The notes under the pieces were generated by a model. The model was not told where the DNA came from. It saw nothing but the letters and a program-made list of their open reading frames with translations, and did no database searches. From Ferruginibacter sp. (lineage in GTDB: Bacteria; Bacteroidota; Bacteroidia; Chitinophagales; Chitinophagaceae), in assembly GCA_019638525.1 (NCBI GenBank), contig JAHBTO010000001.1, positions 806,001 through 870,000 of the forward strand: a stretch of DNA of 64,000 nucleotides, written 5' to 3'. Position numbers and translations under genes: made by a program. This document shows positions 9,011-17,650 of the stretch, in pieces. How positions within the stretch are numbered: position 1 is the first letter of the stretch; each line of letters starts with the position of its first letter.

Positions 9011-10060
9011 TCACCACCTTAATAATGCACCGGCCCAGGTAAAGCCGCTGCCAAAGGCTGCAAGGCAAACAAGGTTGCCGTCTTTTATTTTACCGGTTTC
9101 CCATGCTTCGCAAAGTGCAATGGGTACCGATGCTGCGGTGGTGTTACCAAATTTTTGTATGTTATTAAAAACCTGTTCATCTTTTAATCCTAACTTTTGT
9201 TGTACAAACTGTGCTATACGCAGGTTGGCCTGGTGTGGTATCAGCATATCAATATCTGCTGCTGTTAAATTATTTGCAAGCAATGCTTCCTGTATCACTT
9301 CGGGCATTTTAATAATGGCTTTTTTAAAAACTGCCGGGCCATCCATGAAAGGAAAATTTTGTGCTTCATTTACCATTGCATTGCTCATAAACATTTGCCC
9401 TATTTCTGCATCATCAAAATTTGCAAGCGGTGTTTGTACCCAATGGTTGGCATGTGTGCCGGGGTTGTACATAGCAAGTATTTCGGCGCTTTCGCCATCG
9501 CTGTGCAAGTGAGTGCTTAAGATACCCTGGTTGGGGTTAGTAGTTGGTTGCAAAACCACGGCGCCGGCGCCATCACCAAAAATTACACTCACGCTGCGAC
9601 CTCGGGTACTAAAATCTAAACCAAAAGAATGTTTTTCGCTGCCTACCACCAATATGTTTTTATACATGCCGGTTTTTATAAACTGGTCGGCAACTGACAG
9701 TGCATAAACAAAACCGCTACATTGGTTACGTATATCTAATGCCCCAATCTCTTTCATCTTCATAGCTCTTTGCAACAACACGCCGCAGCCCGGGAAATAA
9801 TAATCGGGGCTTAGGGTGGCAAAAATAATAAAGTCAATATCCTGTGGAGTAATGCCTGCCCTTTCAATAGCAATTGTAGCCGCCTGTACACCCATGGTGG
9901 TGGTGGTTTCGCCGGTACGGTGAGCATAACGCCGTTCTTTTATACCTGTTCTTTCCTGGATCCATTCATCAGAGGTATCCATGTATTTTTTTAAATCGTT
10001 ATTGGTAATTATATTTTCAGGAACATAGTATCCAATGCCAGCAATCTTAGCTTTAAGCAT
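9011..10060 (-). CDS. fabH: 3-oxoacyl-ACP synthase III
   Basis: FabH condenses an acyl-CoA with malonyl-ACP to start fatty acid synthesis. The 349 residues carry the thiolase-fold triad of the family: Cys114 in RNQCSGFVYA, His276 in IPHQANLRIAQF and Asn306 in KFGNTTAAS. The N-terminus (KIAGIGYYVPENIITN, then TSDEWIQERTGI) is typical. It is 40 bp downstream of the lipid kinase start on the same strand. Bacteroidota often carry several FabH paralogues, so this copy might serve a secondary pathway. No other fab genes are adjacent. Confidence 0.92.
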   Translation of the reverse strand: MLKAKIAGIGYYVPENIITNNDLKKYMDTSDEWIQERTGIKERRYAHRTGETTTTMGVQAATIAIERAGITPQDIDFIIFATLSPDYYFPGCGVLLQRAMKMKEIGALDIRNQCSGFVYALSVADQFIKTGMYKNILVVGSEKHSFGLDFSTRGRSVSVIFGDGAGAVVLQPTTNPNQGILSTHLHSDGESAEILAMYNPGTHANHWVQTPLANFDDAEIGQMFMSNAMVNEAQNFPFMDGPAVFKKAIIKMPEVIQEALLANNLTAADIDMLIPHQANLRIAQFVQQKLGLKDEQVFNNIQKFGNTTAASVPIALCEAWETGKIKDGNLVCLAAFGSGFTWAGALLRW

Positions 10061-10162
10061 ACTTTATTTTTTTTGTAGAGCAGCAATTTACAAAATAGTA
10101 AACGATTTGCAACTGTTACAAATGCAACCAAAGCCATGCTATGGAATTATTTTTTCACAGTG

Positions 10163-10696
10163 TTAATCAAGCTTAACCATATTACGTAAGCAGAAGTCAT
10201 CATCTAACACAGGATGCACACGGGTTTTGTAATGGAAGCTTACAGAGTTGCGAAGGTCCTGGCTGTTAAATATCATCTTATTAGTGAAATGCTCGGCCAG
10301 TGGTAATAAAGAAAGATTGTCATTTTTAAAAACAAGCTGTGCAATATAAACCCTTGAATTTATTTTTATGTTGAGGAACTGCATACCATCAACCGTTGAC
10401 ATGAATGCAGTACCACTAAGTGAATCGCCTGTAATTTTATTGTATTGTTTTATAACGTCCAGGTAACCGGTAAAAGAAATATCGTATTCTGTATCCGATC
10501 TTTTTCGAAGAGACATGGTAACGCTTTCCTGCCTGGATGTACCCTGTGGTTGAATATATGCAAGCCAGTCTCCTATCAAAGCGTCTTCTACATAAATGGT
10601 GGGTTCTTCATCAATATTATATGCACTGCTATATGGGCAGGCATAAAGTATTATACACAAGGTACCGAAGAGTAATATTTGTAAAATTTTTTTCAA
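10163..10696 (-). CDS. Hypothetical lipoprotein
   Basis: The N-terminus (MKKILQILLFGTLCIILYAC) is a signal peptide with a lipobox cysteine at residue 20, so the protein should be a lipid-anchored envelope protein. The remaining 157 residues are predicted mostly beta with no motif I recognise. It lies alone between fabH and the CPBP protease gene. Confidence 0.65.
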   Translation of the reverse strand: MKKILQILLFGTLCIILYACPYSSAYNIDEEPTIYVEDALIGDWLAYIQPQGTSRQESVTMSLRKRSDTEYDISFTGYLDVIKQYNKITGDSLSGTAFMSTVDGMQFLNIKINSRVYIAQLVFKNDNLSLLPLAEHFTNKMIFNSQDLRNSVSFHYKTRVHPVLDDDFCLRNMVKLD

Positions 10697-10806
10697 TTTT
10701 TTACAACATTAAAATTAAGCACGATTTTTTTTAATTGCAATAGCTGTAAATGTATGTAGATACATTATTATACAGATGTATGGCATTATTGCTATGCAAT
10801 ACTGTT

Positions 10807-11730
10807 TTAAAACAGGATGCTCATCCAACTTCCGGCTTCCATTATCCAGGCAATGCCTACATGAACAATGAGGCCTCCCCAAATACTTTTTGTATGGTAA
10901 CTGATAATGCCCAAAAAGATACCTCCCCAAAAACTACTGATAGCTTCGCCAAGTGGTTTTCCACAATGAATAGCACAGTAAAAACAAGCCACAGGTACGA
11001 TGCATTGGGGGCCGCAAATTTTATATAAAGAAAGGATTAAAAATCCCCTGAAAAAAAATTCAATGCTTACAAAGTCGAAACCATAGCAAAGTTCATAAAT
11101 GATATAGTGTATTTTTTTTGATGAAAGTGAAAGTTGCTGAATAAATTTTGAGTCGGGGTAGGTTTGTAAAAAATCGCTACGGGTGCAGGCAATAGCAACA
11201 AAGGGTGCCATCATCAGTAACATAATCAGGTATGGTTTTAAATCTTTTATTGCAGTGGCACCATAAAAAAGTTGGTTGTCCTTATCTTTTATATACCAAA
11301 CAATAAACACAGGTATCAACAAAATAAAAACCTTTACAATACGGTTAATGCTATTGTTCCAAAATACCAATTCATCGCCACTCCAAAAATGTTTTAATAA
11401 TGGTTGATGAAAATAAAAGTTTACCCTGAATGAAAAAAAAGCCGGGGCCAAAAAAAGTATTATCCAAAACCAATAACTTTTATGCCAGGTTATATTTTTA
11501 ATAAAAAAAAACTGCAGTAAAAATGCGGCTGCAAAGGGCACAAAATATAACAGCCAATATCCAGCAAAACAGCGCCATAGGTTGTTCCCATTTCCAATCA
11601 AATTATCTTGTAACTGGTACCGGTAATTTAAATAGATGATAATACCCATCAGGGCTATAACCGGGATGAAATAAAAAAGCCTGAAATCTTTTGTATAAAA
11701 TTGCCGCAGGTATTGTATGATGGTACCCAA
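10807..11730 (-). CDS. CPBP-family intramembrane metalloprotease-like protein
   Basis: A polytopic membrane protein of 307 residues whose last third matches CPBP (Rce1/CAAX-type) glutamic proteases: SIEFFFRGFL at 222-231 (motif EExxxR), then ACFYCAIHCGK (His255) and SIWGGLIVHVGIAW (His290). The first of the two glutamates in the usual EExxxR is replaced by Ile223, leaving Glu224 and Arg228. Family members cleave within membranes or act as immunity and processing proteins. It ends 6 bp from the obg start on the same strand, so it is probably cotranscribed with obg. Confidence 0.75.
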   Translation of the reverse strand: MGTIIQYLRQFYTKDFRLFYFIPVIALMGIIIYLNYRYQLQDNLIGNGNNLWRCFAGYWLLYFVPFAAAFLLQFFFIKNITWHKSYWFWIILFLAPAFFSFRVNFYFHQPLLKHFWSGDELVFWNNSINRIVKVFILLIPVFIVWYIKDKDNQLFYGATAIKDLKPYLIMLLMMAPFVAIACTRSDFLQTYPDSKFIQQLSLSSKKIHYIIYELCYGFDFVSIEFFFRGFLILSLYKICGPQCIVPVACFYCAIHCGKPLGEAISSFWGGIFLGIISYHTKSIWGGLIVHVGIAWIMEAGSWMSILF

Positions 11731-11736
11731 GGCTGG

Positions 11737-12741
11737 TTAAAGTTTATTAGCAGTGCTTAATGTATTCCACAACAGGTCTTTTAATTCCTGTAAATGATAA
11801 CCGGTTACTGATGAAATAAATATATGCGGAATATTTTTTGGCAACTCTTTCTCTATGGCAGCTTTTAATTCATCATCCAGCAAATCGCTTTTGCTGATGG
11901 CGATAACAAAATCTTTATGCAACATTTCGGGATTGTATTGTTCAAGTTCGTTTTTAAGAATTTCAAATTCTTTTTTATGATTGGCGCTATCGGCCGGAAT
12001 TAAAAAAAGCAGGATGGAGTTACGTTCTATATGCCGTAAAAAACGATGGCCTAACCCTTTTCCTTCGGCAGCACCTTCTATAATACCCGGCAAATCGGCA
12101 ATACAAAAACTTTTGGCATCCCTGTATTCAACCATACCAAGTTGTGGCGTTAAAGTGGTGAATGCATAATCGGCAATTTTTGGTTTAGCCGCTGTTATGC
12201 TACTAAGCAATGTAGATTTGCCTGCATTGGGAAAACCAACCAATCCTACATCGGCCAAAACTTTTAACTCAAGTATTTTTATTCCTTCCGAGCCGGGCTC
12301 GCCGGGTTGTGCATAATCAGGTGCCTGGTTGGTGGCTGTTTTAAAATTACTGTTACCCAACCCGCCTCGTCCGCCTCTCATTAATATTTCTTCCTGTCCG
12401 TGTTCTAATATCTCCACTTCTTTTTCGCCCGTTTTTTCATCACGTGCAATAGTGCCAAGCGGCACTTCAATGATGATATCTTTTCCATACCTGCCGGTAG
12501 AATTGTTCTTACTTCCGTTTTCGCCGTTTTCGGCTAAAATATTTTTAAAGTAACGAAGGTGTAGCAGGGTCCATAATTGTGCATTGCCTTTTAGTATAAT
12601 GTGGGCGCCACGGCCTCCATCACCACCATCGGGGCCACCTTTGGCGGTAAGTTTATTACGCATAAAATGTTTGCTACCGGCGCCGCCATGCCCACTACGG
12701 CAAAAAATCTTTATCTGGTCTACAAAATTTGATTTTTCCAT
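11737..12741 (-). CDS. obgE: GTPase Obg/CgtA
   Basis: Obg is an essential GTPase linked to 50S ribosome assembly and the stringent response. The glycine-rich Obg fold fills residues 1-158 ([21 protein letters not shown]), followed by the G domain: [11 protein letters not shown] (P-loop), the switch region with [25 protein letters not shown] (G3) and SKSD (G4). At 334 residues it lacks the optional C-terminal domain seen in some Gram-positives. It is upstream of the CPBP gene with a 6-bp gap. Confidence 0.96.
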   Translation of the reverse strand: MEKSNFVDQIKIFCRSGHGGAGSKHFMRNKLTAKGGPDGGDGGRGAHIILKGNAQLWTLLHLRYFKNILAENGENGSKNNSTGRYGKDIIIEVPLGTIARDEKTGEKEVEILEHGQEEILMRGGRGGLGNSNFKTATNQAPDYAQPGEPGSEGIKILELKVLADVGLVGFPNAGKSTLLSSITAAKPKIADYAFTTLTPQLGMVEYRDAKSFCIADLPGIIEGAAEGKGLGHRFLRHIERNSILLFLIPADSANHKKEFEILKNELEQYNPEMLHKDFVIAISKSDLLDDELKAAIEKELPKNIPHIFISSVTGYHLQELKDLLWNTLSTANKL

Positions 12742-12831
12742 TGTTGGCGCAAAGGTCTGTAAATTTTATGCATGTATGTAATTTTACTTTTAAATCATCT
12801 TACATTTATACTTTAAAATTTAAAATACCTG

Positions 12832-13263
12832 ATGATGTTTAAATTAGTTTTGATACCGGTATTTATCATACTTAGTTGTGGCTCTACAAAGCAAAGCAAT
12901 AAAGCAAATAATGCTGATTCGGTTATCACAAGTACCTCTACCCCAAAAAATGAATCAGACACATTAAAAAACACTGAAGCTGATATGGCGGCTTTGCCTA
13001 AGTGTATAAAAAACAAGATTGATTCATTTAAACTGAAAGAGGCGCATGAGCGCCCGCAAAAAGTAACCGAATTTACCTACAACGGTAAAAAGGTTTATTA
13101 CATAACTATGCCCTGCTGCGATTTTTATAATGAAGTGTACGACGAAAACTGTAATTACCTGGGTGCACCCGATGGCGGTTTTACGGGTAAGGGTGATGGT
13201 AAGTTACCCGACTTTGCTAAACTGGCCACTAATGAAAAAGTAGTTTGGCAGCCATCTAAATAA
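12832..13263 (+). CDS. Small lipoprotein, DUF6970-like
   Basis: A 143-residue lipoprotein: a short signal peptide with lipobox cysteine in IILSCGSTK, then a Ser/Thr-rich linker, then a globular domain with paired cysteines (CIKNKIDSF, MPCCDFYNEVYDENC) and a glycine-rich GGFTGKGDGKLPDF end. The domain pattern resembles DUF6970 from memory; no function is known. ATG codons at 12832 and 12835 are both possible starts. The gene ends one base before the convergent paaY stop. Confidence 0.7.
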   Translation: MMFKLVLIPVFIILSCGSTKQSNKANNADSVITSTSTPKNESDTLKNTEADMAALPKCIKNKIDSFKLKEAHERPQKVTEFTYNGKKVYYITMPCCDFYNEVYDENCNYLGAPDGGFTGKGDGKLPDFAKLATNEKVVWQPSK

Positions 13264-13854
13264 TTATTTGTTTTGGTTCCATGCTTTATAAATAGCTGAT
13301 TGTGCCGGTCTGTTAGACGGCATTTCAATTAGCGGTTCACAAGGACTGCAGCTTTCAAACATTTGTTTTGGTAATTGCTGGTAAAGTTTTGTGCCTTCGG
13401 TTTTCCAATGTATCATTTCATCGGTTACATCTCTTATTTTTTTTGCCGGGTTGCCAACAATTAAACTTCGTTTTTCAAAAACTTCATCGGCTTTAATAAA
13501 ACTTAAAGCGCCTACAATACACTCATCGCCCAGTATCACATTATCCATTATTACTGTGTTCATGCCTACCAGGCAGTTTATACCAATGGTAGCGCCATGG
13601 ATAATAGCGCCATGGCCAATATGTGCACCAGCTTTTAATACAACGGTTACACCGGGAAACATGTGTATAGTACAATTTTCCTGCACATTGCATCCGTCTT
13701 CAATTATTATTTGCCCCCAATCGCCACGAAGGGCTGCGCCCGGGCCAATGTAACAATTACTGCCAATAATTACATTACCTGTTACGGCGGCTTGCTGATG
13801 AATATATGAAGATGGATGAATAACCGGCTTATATCCCTGGAACTCGTATATCAT
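13264..13854 (-). CDS. paaY: PaaY-like hexapeptide-repeat thioesterase (gamma carbonic anhydrase fold)
   Basis: The 196 residues form a left-handed beta-helix of hexapeptide repeats. The match to E. coli PaaY is strong: YKPVIHPSSYIHQQAAVTGN, LRGDWGQIIIEDGCNVQENC, HIGHGAIIHG with metal-binding histidines, then LVGMNTVIMD and VGNPAKKIR. PaaY is a thioesterase that clears dead-end CoA intermediates in phenylacetate breakdown. It fits the surrounding phenylacetate genes, although here it is separated from paaI by a small monooxygenase gene on the other strand. Carbonic anhydrase activity is the alternative for the wider family. Confidence 0.87.
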   Translation of the reverse strand: MIYEFQGYKPVIHPSSYIHQQAAVTGNVIIGSNCYIGPGAALRGDWGQIIIEDGCNVQENCTIHMFPGVTVVLKAGAHIGHGAIIHGATIGINCLVGMNTVIMDNVILGDECIVGALSFIKADEVFEKRSLIVGNPAKKIRDVTDEMIHWKTEGTKLYQQLPKQMFESCSPCEPLIEMPSNRPAQSAIYKAWNQNK

Positions 13855-13990
13855 ATTTGCAATTTAAAATAAAGTTAAGTCTGCGTTTTTTATAAATCAA
13901 CCTTTGATATTAGATATATGGATAGCATGATTTTTCCTTAATCTGTAAATGCATTTCCCGATTTTGAAAGTGGGCTGTTAGCTGTGGGGA

Positions 13991-13998
13991 TAGTTTTG
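13991..13998 (+). promoter_or_regulatory. Candidate -7 box for the IsdG-type gene
   Basis: TAGTTTTG matches TAnnTTTG and lies 21 bp before the ATG at 14020. A TTTG at 13963-13966 is 24 bp upstream, slightly beyond the usual spacing, so the promoter is tentative. Confidence 0.4.
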
Positions 13999-14019
13999 TG
14001 TCACAAAAAAGTAAAAATT

Positions 14020-14349
14020 ATGCAAAAAAATTTTGTAGCAGTGAATTATATAAACTGTAGTGCTGAGTACAGGGAACGTTTTGAAGAATTGTTTGCAAGC
14101 AGGGCACACGCTATTGATACTATGCCGGGCTTTGTTGACATGCAGGTATTGCGCCCGGTAAAAGAAGGCGATGCTTACCTTATTGTAAGTTTTTGGGAAA
14201 ATGAAAGCGCTTTTAAAACATGGACTACCTCTCCTGCTTTTATTGAAGGGCACAAACGTGGTTTTGCCGATTTGGCAAAAGCCAAAGCCGAAGGAAGGCC
14301 TGCACCTATGACAAGTGATTTTAAAACGTATAAGGTAATTTCTAACTAA
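14020..14349 (+). CDS. IsdG-type heme-degrading monooxygenase (ABM fold)
   Basis: The 109-residue product has the antibiotic-biosynthesis-monooxygenase fold. Asn9 (VAVNYI), Trp68 (FKTWTTS) and His78 (FIEGHKR) match the Asn-Trp-His triad of IsdG/IsdI, with the same 10-residue spacing between Trp and His. That triad supports oxidative heme opening to release iron. ATG at 14020 is preferred over an in-frame earlier start at 13984, because the extra residues are not family-like and the candidate promoter lies between. It sits between paaY and paaI but on the opposite strand, so it is probably unrelated to phenylacetate. Confidence 0.75.
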   Translation: MQKNFVAVNYINCSAEYRERFEELFASRAHAIDTMPGFVDMQVLRPVKEGDAYLIVSFWENESAFKTWTTSPAFIEGHKRGFADLAKAKAEGRPAPMTSDFKTYKVISN

Positions 14350-14364
14350 ATAATTTTAATAAAT

Positions 14365-14499
14365 ATGATGACAGCCGAAAACAATAAAAAAACTTCTGTA
14401 TTATTAATGTGGATTAAAAAAGTTGGCTTTTGGGGCTTTCTTTTCTTTTTAGTGAAGGGCTTGTTGTGGCTGGTTGTTACTTATTGGATATTAAAATGA
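14365..14499 (+). CDS. Tiny single-pass membrane protein
   Basis: A 44-codon frame (ATG ATG at 14365/14368, TGA at 14497-14499) encodes a charged N-terminus, then KKVGFWGFLFFLVKGLLWLV, a clear membrane segment with a conserved-looking KGLxWL. It follows the IsdG-type gene by 15 bp on the same strand and is likely cotranscribed. Short proteins with this pattern are frequent in Bacteroidota; I know no function. Confidence 0.6.
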   Translation: MMTAENNKKTSVLLMWIKKVGFWGFLFFLVKGLLWLVVTYWILK

Positions 14500-14507
14500 T
14501 TTTTGGT

Positions 14508-14918
14508 TTATACCAGCGGTTTGTTTGTTCTAAAACAAGTGCCTTTAAAAAGTGCCACCACATGCCCGTGTTGGTTTGTTACGCTTATATGATACAAACC
14601 TGTTGATTTTCCATTGTGTATTTCAAGCGCTTCAGCAGTCAATTCATCGCCAACATGCACCGGTTTTGTAAAGTTGATGGAAGTGTCTAACGCTACTGAC
14701 AATACATTGCGGTTATTGCAGGCAAAGGCAAAAGCGCTGTCGCTTAAGGAAAACGCAATGCCACCATGCACAATACCAAAACCGTTTACCATTTCTTTAC
14801 GTACCGTCATCTTTATCTTACTGTAACCATCTTTTATTTCTACAACTTCAATACCCAGCCATTGGCTAAAGAGGTCGTTCTTCATCATGTGCGTAACCAC
14901 TTGTTGCGATGTTGGCAT
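14508..14918 (-). CDS. paaI: PaaI-type hotdog-fold acyl-CoA thioesterase
   Basis: The 136-residue product carries the PaaI signature MVNGFGIVHGGIAFSLSDSAFAFACN, where HGG and the following acidic residue form the active site, and VALDTSINFTKPVHVGDELTA. PaaI hydrolyses hydroxyphenylacetyl-CoA and related thioesters, preventing CoA from being trapped when phenylacetate catabolism stalls. It lies directly downstream of the aminotransferase gene (9 bp), in line with paaG. Confidence 0.9.
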   Translation of the reverse strand: MPTSQQVVTHMMKNDLFSQWLGIEVVEIKDGYSKIKMTVRKEMVNGFGIVHGGIAFSLSDSAFAFACNNRNVLSVALDTSINFTKPVHVGDELTAEALEIHNGKSTGLYHISVTNQHGHVVALFKGTCFRTNKPLV

Positions 14919-14927
14919 AATTGTAAT

Positions 14928-16094
14928 TTAAGGTTCTATCAAATTTGTTTTTTGCCTGATTGATTTTAATGCATCAAAAAGTTTATCTAAGTCTTTTTGT
15001 TTATTAAATGCATTGATGGAATAACGCAGGTACACTTTATCGCCATGCGGCATTACAGGTATTTCAATAGCATATTCATTAAACAAAACCGACTTTAATT
15101 TTTCGGGCTCTTTAGTTTTTATTTCGGCGCTGTACAGTTGTGCAATAAAATCATCGGTTACAGGCGCCAGTGCAGTTGTATTCAACAATGTACAAATTGT
15201 ATTTGCATTTTGCTGTGTTAATTGGCGGCAAGCCGCAGCCACTGCCTGCCAGTTATTTTGCTGCATAAACTGTATGGCATCGGGGATGGTTAAAAAGGCC
15301 GAAAAATCACGGGTGCCCTGCATTTGGTGGTAATCTAAAAATTTTGATGATGATGGGAACATAGCATTATATCCCCAGCTTACTACCAGCGGGTCAAATA
15401 AATGCTGCAACTCTTTTTTTACATACAGGAACGAACTGCCTTTGGGTGTAAGCATCCATTTATGGCAGGCGCCGGTATAAATATCGGCTTGCATGGTTTG
15501 CAGGTTTACTTGCACCTGCCCCGGGCCATGGGCGCCATCAACAAACGTCATCAATCCTTTTTGCTTTGCAATGGCGCAAATTTCTTCTACGGGTAATCGC
15601 AGGCCGGTACTGCTTGTTAAGTGGCTTATAAAAACCAATTTTGTGTTGGTAGTAAGGCCACTGAAAAATTGTTTAATAAAATCTTCTTTACTCTCTAATG
15701 GAAAACGTATGGGTTGCTTTTTATAAACAGCGCCGGTTTTGTTGCAATAATATTCCCATGTTTTATCGCATGCTCCATACTCAATGTTGGTGGTAAGTAT
15801 TTCATCGCCGGGCTGCAGTGCCAGGCTTTTGGCAATAATGTTTACCGCATAGGATGGGTTGGTAACATACACCAAATCTTCGTGATGGCAATTAACAAAA
15901 TTACCAAGCGCTATCCTTGATTGTTCCAGGTATTTAGGCCCGTTGGTAACAATAAATTCAACCGGTTCCTGTTCCAGTTCTAACTGGTACTGCTGGTAGC
16001 GTTCAAATACAGGCCGTGGGCATGCGCCAAACGATCCAAAATTTAAAAAGGTTATATCTTTTCTTAATAAAAACAACGATGAAAGATCTTGCAT
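14928..16094 (-). CDS. Class V aminotransferase-fold PLP enzyme (isopenicillin-N-epimerase-like)
   Basis: A 388-residue fold-type I PLP enzyme. The cofactor Asp is in FVDGAHGPGQ (Asp186) and the Schiff-base lysine is in TGACHKWMLTPKG (Lys212). The N-terminus (FLNFGSFGACPRPVFE) resembles isopenicillin N epimerase and related enzymes. It lies between paaG (18 bp upstream) and paaI (9 bp downstream) in one transcription unit. It is not a standard phenylacetate gene; cysteine desulfurase or epimerase activity is possible, and the substrate is unknown. Confidence 0.82.
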   Translation of the reverse strand: MQDLSSLFLLRKDITFLNFGSFGACPRPVFERYQQYQLELEQEPVEFIVTNGPKYLEQSRIALGNFVNCHHEDLVYVTNPSYAVNIIAKSLALQPGDEILTTNIEYGACDKTWEYYCNKTGAVYKKQPIRFPLESKEDFIKQFFSGLTTNTKLVFISHLTSSTGLRLPVEEICAIAKQKGLMTFVDGAHGPGQVQVNLQTMQADIYTGACHKWMLTPKGSSFLYVKKELQHLFDPLVVSWGYNAMFPSSSKFLDYHQMQGTRDFSAFLTIPDAIQFMQQNNWQAVAAACRQLTQQNANTICTLLNTTALAPVTDDFIAQLYSAEIKTKEPEKLKSVLFNEYAIEIPVMPHGDKVYLRYSINAFNKQKDLDKLFDALKSIRQKTNLIEP

Positions 16095-16112
16095 AAAATA
16101 ATTTTAATAAAA

Positions 16113-16889
16113 CTAACTGCCTTTAAAAACGGGTTTTCTTTTTTCTAAAAAAGCATTGATGCCTTCGGCATAATCTTGAGTGCCGGCAGCTTTTTGTTGG
16201 TAATGATCTTCAAAAGAAAGTTGTTGCTCCCAATGATTAAAGAACGATTGGTTTAATGCATGCTTTGTGTAAGCAAGCCCTTTGGTTGGCATTTGCGAAA
16301 GTGTTATTGCAATCTTTTTACTTTCTTCTTCAAAAATATCATCGGCAAAAACTTTATAAATCATGCCCATGTTTTCGGCTTCTGTTGCCGATACTTTATC
16401 GCCGGTCATCATCAGGGCGCTTGCTTTTTGCCAGCCAACAAGCCTGGGCAAAGTAAAAGTGCCGCCGCTATCGGGTATTAATCCAATTTTACTAAAAGCC
16501 TGTATAAATGTTGCTGATGCTGCAGCCAGCACCACATCGCAACACAAAGCCATGTTAGCACCTGCGCCAGCGGCTACACCGTTTATTGCGGCTACAATTG
16601 GCTTTTCAATTTTTCTTATTCTTTCTACTATCGGGTTATAATGTTCAGATAGTATTTGCCTTATTTCAATTTTTTCTTCACCAACCAATTCTCCAATATC
16701 CTGCCCTGCACAAAAAGCTTTGCCTGCGCCGGTGATATAAATGGCACGTACTTCTTTTGAGGCAGCGGCTTCATCAAGTTTTTCCTGCATTAATAAAGCC
16801 ATTTCACGGTTAAACGAATTAAATTTATCGGGCCGGTTTAAAGTGATGTATGCAACAGCATCTTTTATTTGAAATATTATAGACGGCAT
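16113..16889 (-). CDS. paaG: 1,2-epoxyphenylacetyl-CoA isomerase
   Basis: PaaG converts ring-1,2-epoxyphenylacetyl-CoA to the oxepin, the step after the PaaABCDE epoxidase. The 258-residue crotonase-fold protein aligns well with E. coli PaaG: LNRPDKFNSFNREM, GAGKAFCAGQDIGEL, GVAAGAGANMAL (oxyanion-hole loops), then AFSKIGLIPDSGGTF with the key Asp140. The end (EGINAFLEKRKPVFKG) also matches. It is 21 bp downstream of mgtC on the same strand. Confidence 0.9.
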   Translation of the reverse strand: MPSIIFQIKDAVAYITLNRPDKFNSFNREMALLMQEKLDEAAASKEVRAIYITGAGKAFCAGQDIGELVGEEKIEIRQILSEHYNPIVERIRKIEKPIVAAINGVAAGAGANMALCCDVVLAAASATFIQAFSKIGLIPDSGGTFTLPRLVGWQKASALMMTGDKVSATEAENMGMIYKVFADDIFEEESKKIAITLSQMPTKGLAYTKHALNQSFFNHWEQQLSFEDHYQQKAAGTQDYAEGINAFLEKRKPVFKGS

Positions 16890-16910
16890 GGTAATGATTT
16901 GATTAAAAAT

Positions 16911-17552
16911 TTAAAATTCAAAACTCTTTACTTCTTTATGGTGCAGTAAATAATTGTTTACAATATCATAGTTCCTGTCGGGCGAGCTGATGCGGTATAA
17001 ATAAACAGCATCTTTATTTTCTTTAACTATTTTCATACACCTGTATGTCATGCTGTTGGTAGCAAAAAAAACTTCAATTTCTTTTTTAAAAATATCGCCT
17101 GTTGATTCGGTCCGTATTCTATAATCTTTCACTTTATGAAACCTGTTTATAAACCTTTGCACCGGCTCTAACACAAACAAGGCAATTACCACCATGGCCG
17201 ATACCACAATGGCCAATGGGTAATTGTGATAGCCAATGGCCATGCCCAATGCGGCCGTAACCCAAATGATGGCGGCGGTTGTTAACCCATTTACAGTAAT
17301 GCCTTCTTTAAAGATAACACCGGCGCCAATAAAACCTATGCCGGTAACTATGTTGCTGGCAATGCGGTCGCCGCTTGCATTATCGGCTTCTTTAGATAAG
17401 ATGGTGTACAGGCAGGAACCTACGCAAATTAAAATCATTGTTCTAAAGCCTGCAGGTTTGCTCCTGAATTCACGCTCAAGGCCAATTACGGCGCCAATGA
17501 TGAAAGCAACAGAAACCTGTGCGGCTTCTTCAAAATAAATGCTTAAGTCCAT
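16911..17552 (-). CDS. MgtC/SapB-family inner-membrane protein
   Basis: The 213-residue protein has the MgtC hydrophobic core: FIIGAVIGLEREFRSKPAGF with RT following, then GIGFIGAGVIFKEG and GLTTAAIIWVTAALGMAIG, followed by a cytoplasmic C-terminal domain of about 70 residues. MgtC proteins modulate ATP synthase, phosphate or magnesium homeostasis. Here it lies between paaG and, before the VI-B insertion, paaD: its start codon is 31 bp from a stranded copy of the paaD 3' end. It was therefore probably part of the paa transcription unit. Confidence 0.88.
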   Translation of the reverse strand: MDLSIYFEEAAQVSVAFIIGAVIGLEREFRSKPAGFRTMILICVGSCLYTILSKEADNASGDRIASNIVTGIGFIGAGVIFKEGITVNGLTTAAIIWVTAALGMAIGYHNYPLAIVVSAMVVIALFVLEPVQRFINRFHKVKDYRIRTESTGDIFKKEIEVFFATNSMTYRCMKIVKENKDAVYLYRISSPDRNYDIVNNYLLHHKEVKSFEF

Positions 17553-17583
17553 AGTTATAAATGTACAGAATTGTATTGTAAAA

Positions 17584-17610
17584 TTAATGGCACTTAAAAT
17601 AGTCGAAAGG
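17584..17610. repeat. 27-bp direct repeat, left copy (stranded paaD 3' end)
   Basis: These 27 bp are identical, base for base, to 22417-22443. On the minus strand they spell the last eight codons plus stop of paaD (PFDYFKCH then TAA). Here no paaD precedes them; they sit 31 bp upstream of the mgtC start. The identity stops abruptly on both sides. The 10-mer GGCACTTAAA inside the repeat (17589-17598) recurs just past its inner edge (17610-17619). Confidence 0.93.
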
Positions 17611-17650
17611 GCACTTAAATTTTGTTAGTTTTAAAATATGCACATAATAG

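Noticed and set aside
8973..9512. 179-codon plus-strand ORF opposite fabH
   Set aside because: It is an antisense shadow of a clear fabH gene, without recognisable protein features.
16113..16125. ACTAACTGCC at the end of paaG as an operator
   Set aside because: It is part of the paaG stop and last codons, with no matching second half.
17624..17629. GTTAGT half-site near the left cassette end as a third PaaR operator
   Set aside because: The other half (ACTAAC) is absent at the required spacing, and single 6-mers are common in AT-rich DNA.
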